Part shown: piece by piece, positions 42,452 to 53,239 of the stretch
Position numbering within the stretch: the stretch's first letter is position 1
Layout: every line of letters starts with the position of its first letter
DNA from: Pseudovirgaria hyperparasitica
Taxonomy: Eukaryota > Ascomycota > Dothideomycetes > Acrospermales > Acrospermaceae
DNA length: 64,000 nt
Assembly: GCF_010093815.1 (NCBI RefSeq)
Contig: NW_022985560.1
Span: 679,501-743,500 of the forward strand
Direction: 5' to 3'
Program-made: the position numbers and the translations under genes
Notes under the pieces: generated by a model
Databases searched by the model: none
What the model was told of the DNA's origin: nothing
Seen by the model: only the letters and a program-made list of their open reading frames with translations

Positions 42452-45400
42452 CTACTTACGCCCAGATGTCATCGGCGTCGCGGCACCCGAGGCCTGCGCC
42501 GTGCTTTGCCCATCAGCGCTCGTTCCGTCTTCGTAGTTCTGGAACTCTGGGAACTGCTCCGTCTCCTCGCGCAAGCGCTGGTACAGTGTCGACTCAATGT
42601 TATTGGCGTCGTTGTACAGCCAGCTGCCCTCTTCGTTGTACGTCCGGCAATTGTTGCAGAGCGTCTTGATGTCTGCGACAAACTCCTTCAAGCTCTGGTA
42701 GTGCTTCTTGTTGATCTTCTTCTGCACGTCGTTCATGCAGATGGGCTTCTTGATGATCTGGTAGTAGTCCGGGTAGTCGTTACGGTCTGGTAGCTCGATG
42801 AACAAGTCGATGACGCCGCGCGGAAGATCGCCGGGCTGGCCTTGCTCTTCGAGATTGATCAGTGCCTCGTAGACTTTCTCGAGAATGTCCTGGATGTTGT
42901 CGCGGTCCTTTGGAGACAGTGTCTCTACGATCTTTGCTTGCGCGGCACCGCGGCCTCGCTTCTTGGGCGGAGCAACGACGTCACCATCGTCAAGAGAGGC
43001 ATCATCCGCATTTCGCTTACCAGCCTTCTTGTTGCGCCCTCGCTTCTTGGGAGGAGGTGACTCTGACGAATCACGCGAAGGCGCCGGGGAATCCTTCCCG
43101 ACCCCAGATTGTCTCTGCAGCTTCCGAGCCATCCTCGCCTCCTTGCGGGCCACGGCAGCTTCAATCGAGTCCTCATCGTTGTCAACAGCCTCCAGCCATT
43201 GCTCTTCGGTAAGACCATCATCATACTTGACGCGTGTACGTTCACGAGCGCCACGACCGATTGGCTCTTCAATCTCTTCAACAACGGGCACGTCATCAGT
43301 GAGATAGATTTCCGGTAACTCGGCCTCGCTCATCAGACGCGGATATTTCTGGGTTGGACCATATTCATCCTTTGCCGCTCGGTCTCTGTCCATCTGTTGG
43401 AAGATCTCCAGCTCTTTGTCAGATCGCATCATGATCAAGTTCAGGTCGTCATCGTCCTGCTCGTCTTCTTCCATATTCTCAGCCGCTTCGACAGACTCCA
43501 ACATGACCCTGAGCATGCTATCACGCTCTTCGTTCGTCGATTTGTTGTCGAATTTACCGGCTTGGATGACCTTGCCGTCCATGTCGAGCTTGAAGTTTGC
43601 TCTCTCGAGAATCTTCTCTTCCACCGAGTTTGACGTAATCAGTCGCAAGATGCGCACCTCATTCTTCTGTCCGATACGGTGAGCACGATCCTGGGCCTGC
43701 AAATCCTGGTGAGGATTCCAGTCCGAGTCGTAGATGATGACGGTGTCAGCAGTCTGCAAGTTCAAGCCAAGACCACCGGCACGGGTAGACAGCAGGAAGA
43801 TAAAGTACTCGGAGCCCGGTGCGTTGAACACGCGTAGCAATTCTGAACGGTCATCCGACTTTGTCGAACCGTCCAAGCGGAGATACTTGATGCCTCTGAG
43901 GCGCAGGAAATCTTCCATAATGTTCATGATCTGTGTCATTTGGAAGAACATCAGGACTCTGTGACCAGTCGCGTAAAACTTGGGAAGAACCCTGTCCAGG
44001 AGCTCGAATTTACCAGCCGTTCTCCACAAAGAGTCGTTGGTTCCTCTCGTTGGGTTGACCTGGTCCTCCACCTCCTCGAATACGAACGGATGGTTGCACA
44101 CTTTTCGCATCTGCATCAACATGTTGCTGAGACCGCGCATACCCGTCTTGCCACCTTTGCCGTCGCTGACCATAAGCTTGTTGGTGGTCGTAAGTTGAGT
44201 GTAGAGCTTCTTCTGCAGGGAGGACATGTTGCACTTGATGACTCGTTCTTGCTTATCGGGAAGATCCTTCTCGACATCCTTCTTCAGACGACGGAGCAAG
44301 AATGGCCTGAGGACCTTATGCAGACGACGAATCACAAGCAACGACTCTTCTTCAGTCAACTCCATCTTATCCTGACCACCCGTGTTCGCAAACGGGGTAT
44401 TGAACCATTCGTCAAACGACTTGACCGACTTGAAGATGGTGGGCAGGACGAAGTTAAGAAGCGCCCAAAGTTCAGGAAGATTGTTCTGGAGCGGTGTACC
44501 AGTCAGGATAATGCGGTACTTTGTCACGTAGTATTGCGTGATTGTACTGCTCAATTTCGAGTTCGCGTTCTTCATACGATGACCTTCGTCGACAATCATA
44601 TGCAGCCATTTGATTTTACTCAGCACAGGCCGGTCTTTGATGATGAATTCGTAAGTCGTCAGGAGGACCTGGAATTGGCCGTACCGAATCTGAGCTTGTT
44701 GCGTTTTACGCTGGGCGGGAGGACCCTTGTAGACGATGCGCGTCACGCTAGGAGCCCACTTTTCAAACTCGTTGTTCCAATTGGTGAGCGTACTTAGAGG
44801 TACAACGACCAGGTACGGCCCAGCCTGCTGTTTCTTCTCGATGAGGTACGTTATCAGTGAAATCGTCTGGATCGTCTTTCCCAGACCCATCTCGTCGGCA
44901 AGAATACCGTTGAGATTGTTGTTGTACAGAGACAACATCCATTGCAGACCTTTGAGTTGATACTCCTTCAGAGTGCCACCGACGAGGTTAGTGGATTGCG
45001 CGACGACATCTTCCTTGATCTTGTGGGCAACCTCATAGTAGTCGACCTTGGCGGCCTTGTCTTCGTCGTCCTCATCGTCATCTTCTTCCGAAGAGCTATC
45101 ATCCGCGGCAGCACCTCCGTAGCGGTTTGCGGTGCTCCGTTGCTGGGCCTTGACGGAAGAGGCAAGTTCTTTCAAGAAACCATCGGTCTGCTTAAGCAGA
45201 TGGGAGATACGAGTGTCCTTGGCTTGACCAAGCAGTCTCAGATAAGTCTCCTCGTCGTTGGCTTTGAGGGCCTGCAGACGCTGTTTCGCAGTGCGCTCCA
45301 CACGTTTCTGCTCTTCCTTCTCGATAGTCTGGTGGGTCTGCAGCATTGTGCGACCCAGCTTCTGCAGCCGCGCCCGATGGTCAAGGCCGGCCTTGTGAAC

Positions 45401-46888
45401 GTCTTGACTTTGGCGCAAGACGGAGTCCAAGTAGTCGGTGTGCTTCTTCCTTTCCTTGTTCTCCCGGACCTCGCGCTGTTGCTTCTCGAGCTTCTCGGTG
45501 ATACGCGCCTCTCTGAGGGACTGCTTCTTGATGCGGCGGTAGTTTGCACGATTGGCAGTCATCGCCAAATTATCAGCAGCGATCATCTCGCGTGCAATAG
45601 ATTGACGAAGCGCCTTCTGTTTCGATAACAGGCGCAGCTTCTTGTACTCGATAAGGGTCTTGAGTTTGAGAGAGCCAGGATCAGTGGGGGCGTCGCTTTT
45701 GCTCGTGTCCCACACGCCGATATTGGCCGGCAATTTCTCCAGCTCGCTGAGACGGTTCTGAATACGATTAAAGACTATGTTCTCCCGTTCTTCCCGTATC
45801 CGATCGACATCCACTCCGGTTGGCATGATGCTCGGAATGATCGGCCTCTTATCCCGCCTGGAATGAGCGGCATAGTTGACTGTTCGCGGAAGGAGCGCCC
45901 AAGGCGAGGTGAATGTCTCGTAGGGTTTGTGATCCAGGGATGCTGAGGCCGACGCGTCTTTAGCTGGCGACCTGGTGGACTCTCCAGTTTCGGAACGGGA
46001 ATGCTCTGCGTGCACCTCTGGTAAAGAAGCAATTTTCTTGGAGGGAAACAGGGCTTGCTGCATGTTGGGCGCCAGCGGCAAGCCCTTGGAGAGTCTTTTG
46101 AAGGCAGCAATCTGGTTGCGAAGGGTGAAGAGCTGCTCCTGGCTGAAGACGGTGCTGCTAGTGCTTCCGGGTCCAGATTTGGCATCAGTACCAGCGGCAG
46201 GCGACTGCTGACCTGGAGCCTGGGACGAGGCAGGAACAGACGTCGAGACGGGCGGTGGAATTTTACTTTCGGTGGGAGGGGCGCTGGTCCCATTGGAAGA
46301 AGGGGGCATATGGCTAGAGCCATTGAGCTGCTGTGGTTGCGAGACTTGGGACTGTGGCTGGACAGGAAAGCCCTGCTGGGTGTGTTGCTGCTGTTGCATC
46401 TGTTGCATCATCTCGGCGCGTTTACGCTGCATTGCCTGCTGGCTCTGTAATCGCTGAAGGAAAGTGCGTGTCTTTATAAAGTCTGGATCGTTCTCGGGAG
46501 TCCCGTTATTCTTCATCGTCTGATATTTCTAGTGCATATGTCAGTAATGGTTTCGCGCGCAAACATGAAAGTATCCAATGGGGAGCGCATGTTTTCTCAG
46601 CACGTCGTACAGTCGGGGTATGGCTGCGCTCCGACCTTGAACATTTCTAGAAGTTTGACAATGCCGGGAAAGAAAACCAAGTGGCGGCTTAGCAAAACAA
46701 CAAAACAGTTCCTACCCATCGCGCGCGCAGACATCGTCCCAGAAACATAAAAAGCCATACGCGTGAAGGGAATAGACAGCGTATTGACATACCATAAACA
46801 TCTGCTGGACAGCCTCCTTGGTCATGCCCTGAGGCCCACCCATGGCTCCCTGCGGAGGCATGTGGTTCGTAGGCTGTACAGAAGCCAT
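42452..46888 (-). CDS. SNF2-family chromatin remodelling ATPase (SWI/SNF or RSC catalytic subunit)
   Basis: Two exons, 46888-46793 and 46528-42452 (264-nt intron, GTATGT donor, ACTAG acceptor); 1390 aa. The first exon encodes MASVQPTNHMPPQGAMGGPQ and the QLQ-like start (KEAVQQMFMKYQTMKNNG after splicing). Then a glutamine/proline-rich stretch, an HSA-type basic helical region (about 370-490), the DEGH ATPase (LADEMGLGKTIQTISLI, Walker A; MIVDEGHRMKN, box II; about 545-830), helicase C-terminal domain with LLSTRAGGLGLNLQTADTVI and DRAHRIGQ, a SnAC region, and a bromodomain near 1270-1370 (DYPDYYQIIKKPICMNDVQK). This order identifies the Snf2/Sth1/BRG1 subfamily. I cannot separate Snf2 from Sth1 here. 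The ORF stops at GRK-stop, but a perfect small terminal intron offers another C-terminus (see findings). Nuclear. Confidence 0.95.
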
Positions 46889-48235
46889 GCTGTAACGAGC
46901 ACTGTTGACAAGTCTCCTACTTCCTTCACACAGCCCTCAATGCGAATGCGCGCGTTGTGTGCTTGTGCTTGTGTCTGTGTACGTGTGTGAACGCGAAAGA
47001 AGGCCCCGGTGCACTATGAGTGAAAAGTGTGCGTGAATGTCATTGACCAGGCGCGCGTGAGCGGGAGGATGGGGATGACGGTAGGGTGCGAGGGAGGACG
47101 CTGGACAGCGGCCAGGGAAGTCCGAGTGAATTGAGAGATGCGACGAGAAAAGTTGGAGATGGGGTCGTGCGGTGATGCGAGAAGCGGGTTCGCGCGTTGA
47201 TTGAGTCGGCGGACGGTTGCGAGGCTGACGGGACAGGGAGAGAAAAGGGTTTAAAAAATGAAGGGCAGAGAAGAGGGATGCGCGACGACGACGCGTCGAA
47301 AGGAAGAGGTGAAGAGGTGAAGCCGGGCGGTCAAAGGCGGTATTGAGGATGGAGATGGGCAAGCGATGGTGGGTAGTGGTTTTGTCGCTGGCGGTGACCT
47401 GACGGAGCGTGTGAGATTGTGAGGAGCCAGGAGGAACACTGGCAGGACGGGCGGGCGGCCCAAGTCGGATTACTAAGGGGGGCCTCACGTGAGCGCACAT
47501 TGTGGGCAAGTGATATTCTACAGGAGCGGTTTGCAAGAAGAGTTTTGAATTGCAGTCTGGTGCTGAATGGGATATCTAACAGTCTCGTCGTGCAAGCAGT
47601 GAGTGGGAGCGGAGCACATTGTACAGATGGACCATTAATAGCGCGCGTGTCAGCCCTGGGCCTGGCGATGCAATGGCAGAGGTAGAGAGGCAGAGGCAAA
47701 GGGGAGACTAAATGGCTAAAAGACTAAAACGCTGGCCAAGTTGTATAGTAAGCTGCCCATTGGTTCATCTCCCGTCCGTCACACGTCTCATTTGCCCGTC
47801 TGGAGGCCCTGGTCGTGTGTTTATAGACGTGTTATAGGTAGCAATATAGAGAGTATAGTACTGCGCTGGCGGTGATGTGATGCCGGGTAGGGCGCATCAC
47901 GTGATATGTAGTCAGTACATAGTGCCGAAAGTCTTGCTATCGCCAGTCACGATCTATAGCTGCTTAGTCTTTGCATCTTGAGCATATATTATAGACCAAA
48001 GACTCGATTCGATACCTCACAGGCACAAATCGCTGCATCATGCGTATGATCGCGTCCCGCTTCGTACACACGTCCCGATGTAGCTAGCGCACTTCTCGGC
48101 TGAACAGTGGGTACACTCATAGGGCTGAACTAGCGCCCTTCCGTACAATCTGCTCTATACGCATCCAAACTCCAAAAACTATACTACACTCTCAATCCAC
48201 TCCCTCCTACACACACGCACACACGCACACACATC
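46889..48235. other. Divergent promoter region between remodeller and CWC2
   Basis: About 1.35 kb between two divergently transcribed genes. It contains two CACGTG E-boxes, near 47486-47491 and 47898-47903. Frames of up to 199 codons on the minus strand are Pro/Ser/Arg-rich and have no motifs. No TATA box recognised for either gene. Confidence 0.5.
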
Positions 48236-49585
48236 ATGGCCGACCTCGACACCCACCCAGCACCCTCACCACCACCACAAGCCCCCACCATCATCCCCCA
48301 ATCCACGACCTCGCCTCTTCCCTCCGCCGTCGAAACCTCCTCAACCGCCCTCACAACCACCAACACAGCCGACAAAAAGATAATCAAAAAGATAATCAAA
48401 AAGAAACGCCGCCCAGCCAGACCCCAAGTCGACGCCACAACCTTCAAATCCGAGCCCCCACCGCAAACCGGCACCATCTTCAACGTCTGGTACAACAAAT
48501 GGTCCGGCGGCGACCGCGAAGACAAATACCTCTCCAAAACCGCCGCGCCCTCGCGCTGCTCCGTCGCCCGCGACAGTGGGTACACCCGCGCCGACAAGAT
48601 CCCCGGCAGCTACTTCTGCCTCTTCTTCGCGCGCGGCTTGTGCCCGCGCGGCCACGAGTGCGAGTATCTGCACCGCCTGCCGACGGTGACGGACGTGTAC
48701 AATCCGAACGTGGACTGCTTCGGCCGCGACAAGTTTGCGGATTACAGGGATGATATGGGCGGGGTGGGCTCGTTTATGCGGATGAATCGCACGCTGTATG
48801 TCGGCAGGATCCACGTCACGGATGATATCGAGGAGGTTGTCGCGCGGCATTTTCAGGAGTGGGGGCAGATTGACCGGAGTGAGTCGTCTTGTTGTTGTCT
48901 TTGCATAATATCTACCCCTACACACCCCTTCTTCTCATCAAACCCCCCGCTGCGCAAAATTCACTAACAAACTACCAAAAAAACAGTCCGCGTCCTCACC
49001 GCCCGCGGCGTCGGCTTCGTAACCTACACCAACGAGGCCAACGGCCAGTTCGCAAAGGAGGCCATGGCCCACCAATCCCTCGACCACAACGAGATCCTCA
49101 ACGTCCGCTGGGCCACGCTCGATCCCAACCCCGCCGCCCAGAAGCGCGAGGCCCACCGCATCGAGGAGCAGGCTGCCGAGGCGATTCGCCGTGCGCTGCC
49201 GGCGGAGTTTGTGGCGGAGTTGGAGGGCCGCGATGTGGGCGAGGTGAAGAGGCGGAGGCTGGAGGAGAGGAGTGGGGGGGTGAAGAGGATTGAGGGGGTG
49301 GGGTTGGGGATGGGGATGGAGGTGGATTTGGAGGGTGGGCAGCGGAGGGAGTTGGAGATGGAGGTGGAGGTGGAGCAGGAGGTTGAGAGGCCGCAGTTGA
49401 TGCTCGAGCAGGCGCCGAATGGGAATGGTAACGGTGGTGCCGGAGCAGGCATAATATCAAGCAGCACCCTGGCGGCGCTAAAGGGGTACCAGATCGGCTC
49501 AGGCAGGAAGAGCGCTACTGCTGCTGCGACGGCATCGTCGACAGGTGGTCCGCTGGTAGCGTACGGCAGCGATTCAGACGATTAA
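48236..49585 (+). CDS. CWC2: Pre-mRNA-splicing factor CWC2
   Basis: Two exons, 48236-48878 and 48987-49585 (108-nt intron); 413 aa. The family core is complete: torus-like region (IFNVWYNKWSGGDREDKYLS), then a CCCH zinc finger C-x7-C-x5-C-x3-H with Cys128, Cys136, Cys142 and His146, the stretch DVYNPNVDCFGRDKFADYRD, and an RNA-recognition motif (RTLYVGRIHV … GVGFVTYTNEANGQFAKEAM) ending ILNVRWA. Cwc2 contacts U6 snRNA and the catalytic centre of the spliceosome as part of the Prp19 complex. The N-terminal 60 residues and the glutamate-rich C-terminus are disordered. Ribosome and splice signals: ATG in ACATCATGG; the acceptor follows a run of A rather than pyrimidines, but the frame (IRVLTARGVGF) leaves no doubt. 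Nuclear. Confidence 0.95.
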
Positions 49586-49667
49586 AACTCACTCAATGCC
49601 TGGATAGGAAGAGAGGAGCAGGAGAAGGAGGTAGAGGAGGATGTTCTTGTAATAATATATACCCACA

Positions 49668-49693
49668 ATGGCATGGCATGGCATGGCATGGCG
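49668..49693 (+). repeat. TGGCA pentanucleotide array
   Basis: Five consecutive TGGCA units in the 187-base spacer between the convergent CWC2 and SARAF-like genes, followed by a CAGT tetranucleotide array at about 49730-49770. Directly visible. Confidence 0.85.
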
Positions 49694-49771
49694 TCCACCA
49701 CCACCCAGCCAAACCAATCAACGAAACCAGTCAGTCAGTCAGTCAGTCAGCCAGTCAGTCCGTCAGTCAGT

Positions 49772-50812
49772 CTACCGCCTCGACGTCCCGCCAAACCCCG
49801 TACTCTGATATCTCGTCGATGAATGCGCACTTCCACTTCCACTGCCACTACTCCCACTCCCACTTCCATATCCACTCCCACTCCCACTCCCACTTCCACT
49901 TCCATATCCACCACTTCCATATCCGTTATTATAACTACTCCCCTCTCCGTTATCATTCCACGGACTATTCCCACTCCCGCCCCGCCGACTACTGCTACTC
50001 CCCCTCGCGTTACCAACCGCGTACCCCGCCGCCGCACCACCCAGAGCCCCGGTCCAGAACCCCGGTTTCCAGCCGCTGTTACTATTACTGCCGCCGTTGT
50101 TTCCATTCTTCGCATTCCAGCGAGGCGGTTGAGGAGGGGAGGATGTATACGGCGGCGGCGGGGGATCGTCGTTATCATCTCCATCTCCGCCACCACCACC
50201 ACCGTAGCCATTATAGTCCGGTAGAGGCGCACCACCAAGCCGCTGTCCCTCCCCCCAATTCACGCAAGCGCTATACACCATCCAAACCAGCACCCCAACA
50301 AACAAAACCCAGAACAAGACCACAAACGCACCTCCCCCTCCTTCTCCTCCCTGCCCAGCCCTATCCTCACCACCACCCTTTCCATCCTTCCCACCACCAT
50401 TCCCATACCTCTCCTCCCCCTTCTCCGTAAGCAAAAGCCGATACCCAACCGCACAGCTCCCCCTCAACACATTCTCATCCTCCGGCCCCTCGAATCCCTC
50501 ACACGTCACCTCGGTACTACCCAGTTTGAACTCTGGCGGGAGTGAGGCGGTGCAGGTCCATTGGATGTCTGTGGCGTCGTCGTATGCGGTGCCGGAGTTT
50601 GTGCAGCGGAGGGTGTCGATGGTGTAGAGGTGCTGGGCGCTGCCGCCGGTGCAGGTGAGTTGGGGGATGGGTGGGAGGCGGCGGTGGGTGGTGAGGCGGT
50701 CGGCGTGGAGGGTGAGGGTTTTGATTTTGGAGAGGGGGGTTGAGGGGGGGTTTGGGGTGGTGTGGGCGGTTTGGGGGAGGAGGGCGAGGAGGAGAGGGGT
50801 GAGGGGGTGCAT
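49772..50812 (-). CDS. SARAF homologue (store-operated calcium entry-associated regulatory factor)
   Basis: Single exon of 346 aa. Signal peptide (MHPLTPLLLALLPQTAHT), a lumenal cysteine-containing domain with the family segments IKTLTLHADRLTTHRRLPPI, QLTCTGGSA, DIQWTCTASLPPEFKLGST and EVTCEGFEGPEDENVLRGSC, then one membrane helix (AFVVLFWVLFVGVLVWMVYS), and a cytosolic tail with PPPPPYTS and a long Gly/Ser/Tyr repeat region encoded by hexanucleotide repeats at about 49790-49960. In animals SARAF sits in the endoplasmic reticulum and slows store-operated calcium entry. Filamentous fungi carry homologues although they lack clear STIM and Orai, so its role here is open. The repeat tail is probably variable in length. 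Convergent with CWC2. Confidence 0.88.
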   Translation of the reverse strand: MHPLTPLLLALLPQTAHTTPNPPSTPLSKIKTLTLHADRLTTHRRLPPIPQLTCTGGSAQHLYTIDTLRCTNSGTAYDDATDIQWTCTASLPPEFKLGSTEVTCEGFEGPEDENVLRGSCAVGYRLLLTEKGEERYGNGGGKDGKGGGEDRAGQGGEGGGGAFVVLFWVLFVGVLVWMVYSACVNWGEGQRLGGAPLPDYNGYGGGGGGDGDDNDDPPPPPYTSSPPQPPRWNAKNGNNGGSNSNSGWKPGFWTGALGGAAAGYAVGNARGSSSSRRGGSGNSPWNDNGEGSSYNNGYGSGGYGSGSGSGSGSGYGSGSGSSGSGSGSAHSSTRYQSTGFGGTSRR

Positions 50813-50844
50813 TCTTGGGGGTGGTTGGTTGTGGTGGTGATGGT

Positions 50845-51135
50845 TCGAGGTGGAGGTGTAGTAGGAGTTCGAAGTGTAGTAGTAGTTCGCGTTGAAGTGT
50901 AGTCGTAGCTCAAGTATAGTCGTAGTCGAGGTTGAGGTTCAGGTGTAGATCGTAGTTCGAGCTCAAGGTATAGTCGTAGTCGTAGTCGACGTCAAGTATA
51001 GCCGTAGCTCAAGGTGTAGTAGTCGTAGTCGTAGTCGTAGTCGTAGGTCGTAGCCCGAGAAGAGGTATAGTCGTAGCTCAAGATATAGCCGTAACTCAAG
51101 GTGTCGTTCGATCTCAAGCTATAGTCGTAGCACCT
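50845..51135 (+). repeat. Degenerate GTAGTCGTAG-CTCAAG minisatellite
   Basis: About 290 bases built from variants of GTAGTCGTAGCTCAAGGTATA in loose tandem, with pure GTAGTC runs at 51018-51050. It lies immediately upstream of the SARAF-like gene, so it forms that gene's promoter or leader. Copies differ, so the array is old or edited by slippage. Confidence 0.7.
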
Positions 51136-51643
51136 ACTTCAAGCCCAAGCCCAAGCACGAAACAAACCGCAAACAAGAGCCACAAGACGTCTCAAAGACT
51201 CAAACCAAAGAAGCGCCAAAAGACACAGTGACCCTCCTCTCCAGTCAACGCGAGAGATGAGAGTGGGAGCAGCGACACAGGGAAATACTGTGTATGTATG
51301 AAAGTTGGACCAGGGAAAGAGAAGTGTGAATGGCAGCAGACTCCAGGCTCCAGGCTTAAAGAAGATGCACAGCACAACGTACGTCATTTCCAAGGCTGTG
51401 GCGCAGATACTGCCTTGGGGCATGCCATGTGGCGTCGTAGCTGTGGCCTTATCTTATTGCCTTGGAGCCTTATTGCCTTGTTGCCCTGTTGCCATGTAGT
51501 CTTGCTGCCTTGTAGCCTTGTAGTCTTGTAGCCTTGTAGCCTCAGGCAGATACTCCATCACGAATAGTGGTCCCACGATGAGAGTGCATCTCCAGTATAT
51601 CTGCTCGATCGATGACCGTGGCAGATGGTAAACATGGTTCGGT

Positions 51644-51746
51644 CATCCACATCCGCATCCACATCCACATCCACATCCACATCCACATCCACATCCACAT
51701 CCACATCCACATCCACATCCACATCCACATCCACATCCACGTCCAC
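51644..51746 (+). repeat. CATCCA hexanucleotide array
   Basis: About sixteen near-perfect copies of CATCCA (one CATCCG variant near the left end). It resembles no fungal telomere repeat and is internal. Directly visible. Confidence 0.9.
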
Positions 51747-52698
51747 GTGCACAACATACCCACGACGCACCGCACCCACGACTACAACACCAGCAGTCCA
51801 CAATACATACATACAAACTACTCAGACGAATCACACTATCATCATCACCATCATCATCATCATACTCATAGAATAATTCTTCATCATCGTTCTCATCTCT
51901 CAAACTATCCTCTGCGCACAAAGCTCATCATTATACAGTACATAACGATCTCTGCCTTCCCGGCTTCCCCCCCCCCCCAGAGTATCCCTCCTCCGGGGCT
52001 TCATGGAAGGGCGTAATTCCCCGGTGGGTATGCTATATTTGCTTGCCCCTGCATCCTCATCACCATCCTCACCATCATCCTCACCATCGTCGTCAAAGGA
52101 GAATTATCCCGTTTCATAGCCTGCGTCTACTCCGTGCATGCAGTCCGTCGTGCCTCAGGTGCTTAAATCGCTTTCATTTTCACTTTCACATTTCATTCTC
52201 AAGCCATGATTTTACCAAGTGGGCAGTACAACTTGCTCTCAAGCAAAATTGTTGAGAGCCTTCGCTCAATGACTCCTTTCACAGCCGACAGCCAGGAATG
52301 CAAGACAATGACATTCTGCCTCCAGACGCACCCAGGGTCTAGAGGTCTAGAGCCTGCTCGTCCGCCGGAGACTTGTCGTCGATTGCCGGGATAATTTGGT
52401 TGGGGGGGTATATATGCATATATATGTCAAGACTGAAAAAAAAAGGGAAACGGAATGGCGCCTTTTTTCCGTTGGGGGTTTGGTTTGGGTTAGATTAGGT
52501 TAGGTTGGCCTCATGGATGGATGGATGGATGGGGTCGTCGTCGTTGTCGTCGGGTGTTTAATTCTAATACTTGTTTTGTGTGTTTTGATTCGTCAAGTCA
52601 TCATGGGGGATCAAATCCGGTGCATTGGCAGCATGCATGCACAACGTGTGTGTATGTGTGTGTGTGTGTGCGGCGCCTCGGAGGATTTTCCCTTGCAC

Positions 52699-53239
52699 TT
52701 ATCCAGAAACACTAGATCGCTCTTGGCGACGCTCATAGGCGACGGCGCTATTGTCGTAGCCGCAGTACTTTTCAAAGTCGGGAAAGCTGATGTAGCCGTC
52801 TGCAAAAGACAATGTCAGTCACCCAACGACAACAACAGCTCAAGATATATAGGAGAGAGACAAAGTGGGTGCAAGTACCTTGACGCGGGTGCGAAGAATA
52901 CGATCGCTGGAGCTGGGCATGTTGCTGGTGAAGTTGCTGCCACTGGTCGGCCGAGTAGGCACGAGTAACTACCGGTTGACGCTCTCCGGCGGCCGTGGAG
53001 GCTACCGGACTGCTGGGCGGTGACGGCCGGGGGCGGTAGGTAGGGTGTTGAGCAACCTTTGCGAGAAGGGCCTCTGCCCTCGTGGGACTGCCGAGCTCGT
53101 GTCTCGTCGCAGAGGGCGTGTGGGCGCTGACTGATGGCGGTGTGATGGTCGAGGGAGTGAGCGGTGTGCGGCGAGAGCTAGACTTGATGGCGTGGGAGGG
53201 TTGAGGAGGAGGCATGGCGATGCGAAAGTTGGCGGCCAT
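52699..53239 (-). CDS. Small Ser/Pro-rich protein with EF-hand-like C-terminus
   Basis: Two exons, 53239-52879 and 52799-52699 (79-nt intron, GTACTT donor, TTGCAG acceptor); 153 aa. The start MAANFRIAMPPPQPSHAIKS leads into a disordered Ser/Thr/Pro-rich region (SSRRTPLTPSTITPPSV, possible proline-directed phosphorylation sites), a glutamine/histidine helix (WQQLHQQHAQLQRS) and, across the splice, RQDGYISFPDFEKYCGYDNS. The last segment resembles half of an EF-hand loop (D-G-x-I-x-F-x-x-F) but lacks the first acidic ligands, so calcium binding is doubtful. The splice is supported because the unspliced frame drifts into hydrophobic nonsense while the second exon continues to a stop with good helix character. 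Function unknown. Confidence 0.7.

Larger units (their letters stand above)
50813..52698. other. Repeat-rich intergenic region
   Basis: 1.9 kb with no supported gene. The promoter side of the SARAF-like gene is made of GTAGTCGTAG-type units, and a CATCCA array follows (both listed). Other items: CTTGTAGC-like units at 51485-51545, C12 at about 51967-51978, CCATCCTCA-like repeats near 52055-52090, ATGG repeats at 52513-52532 and a TG run near 52650-52668. Open frames of up to 134 codons here are translations of the repeats. Confidence 0.6.

Noticed and set aside
46937-47536. 199-codon minus-strand frame upstream of the remodeller gene
   Set aside because: Pro/Ser/His/Arg-rich without domains; located in a divergent promoter.
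49678-50430. 250-codon His/Ser-rich plus-strand frame
   Set aside because: Antisense of the Gly/Ser repeat tail of the SARAF-like gene.
51644-51746. Interstitial telomere
   Set aside because: CATCCA is not TTAGGG/CCCTAA or a known fungal telomere unit, and the array lies between core genes.
51612-52016. His-Ile repeat protein of 134 codons
   Set aside because: Translation of the CATCCA array; equally open in several frames on both strands.
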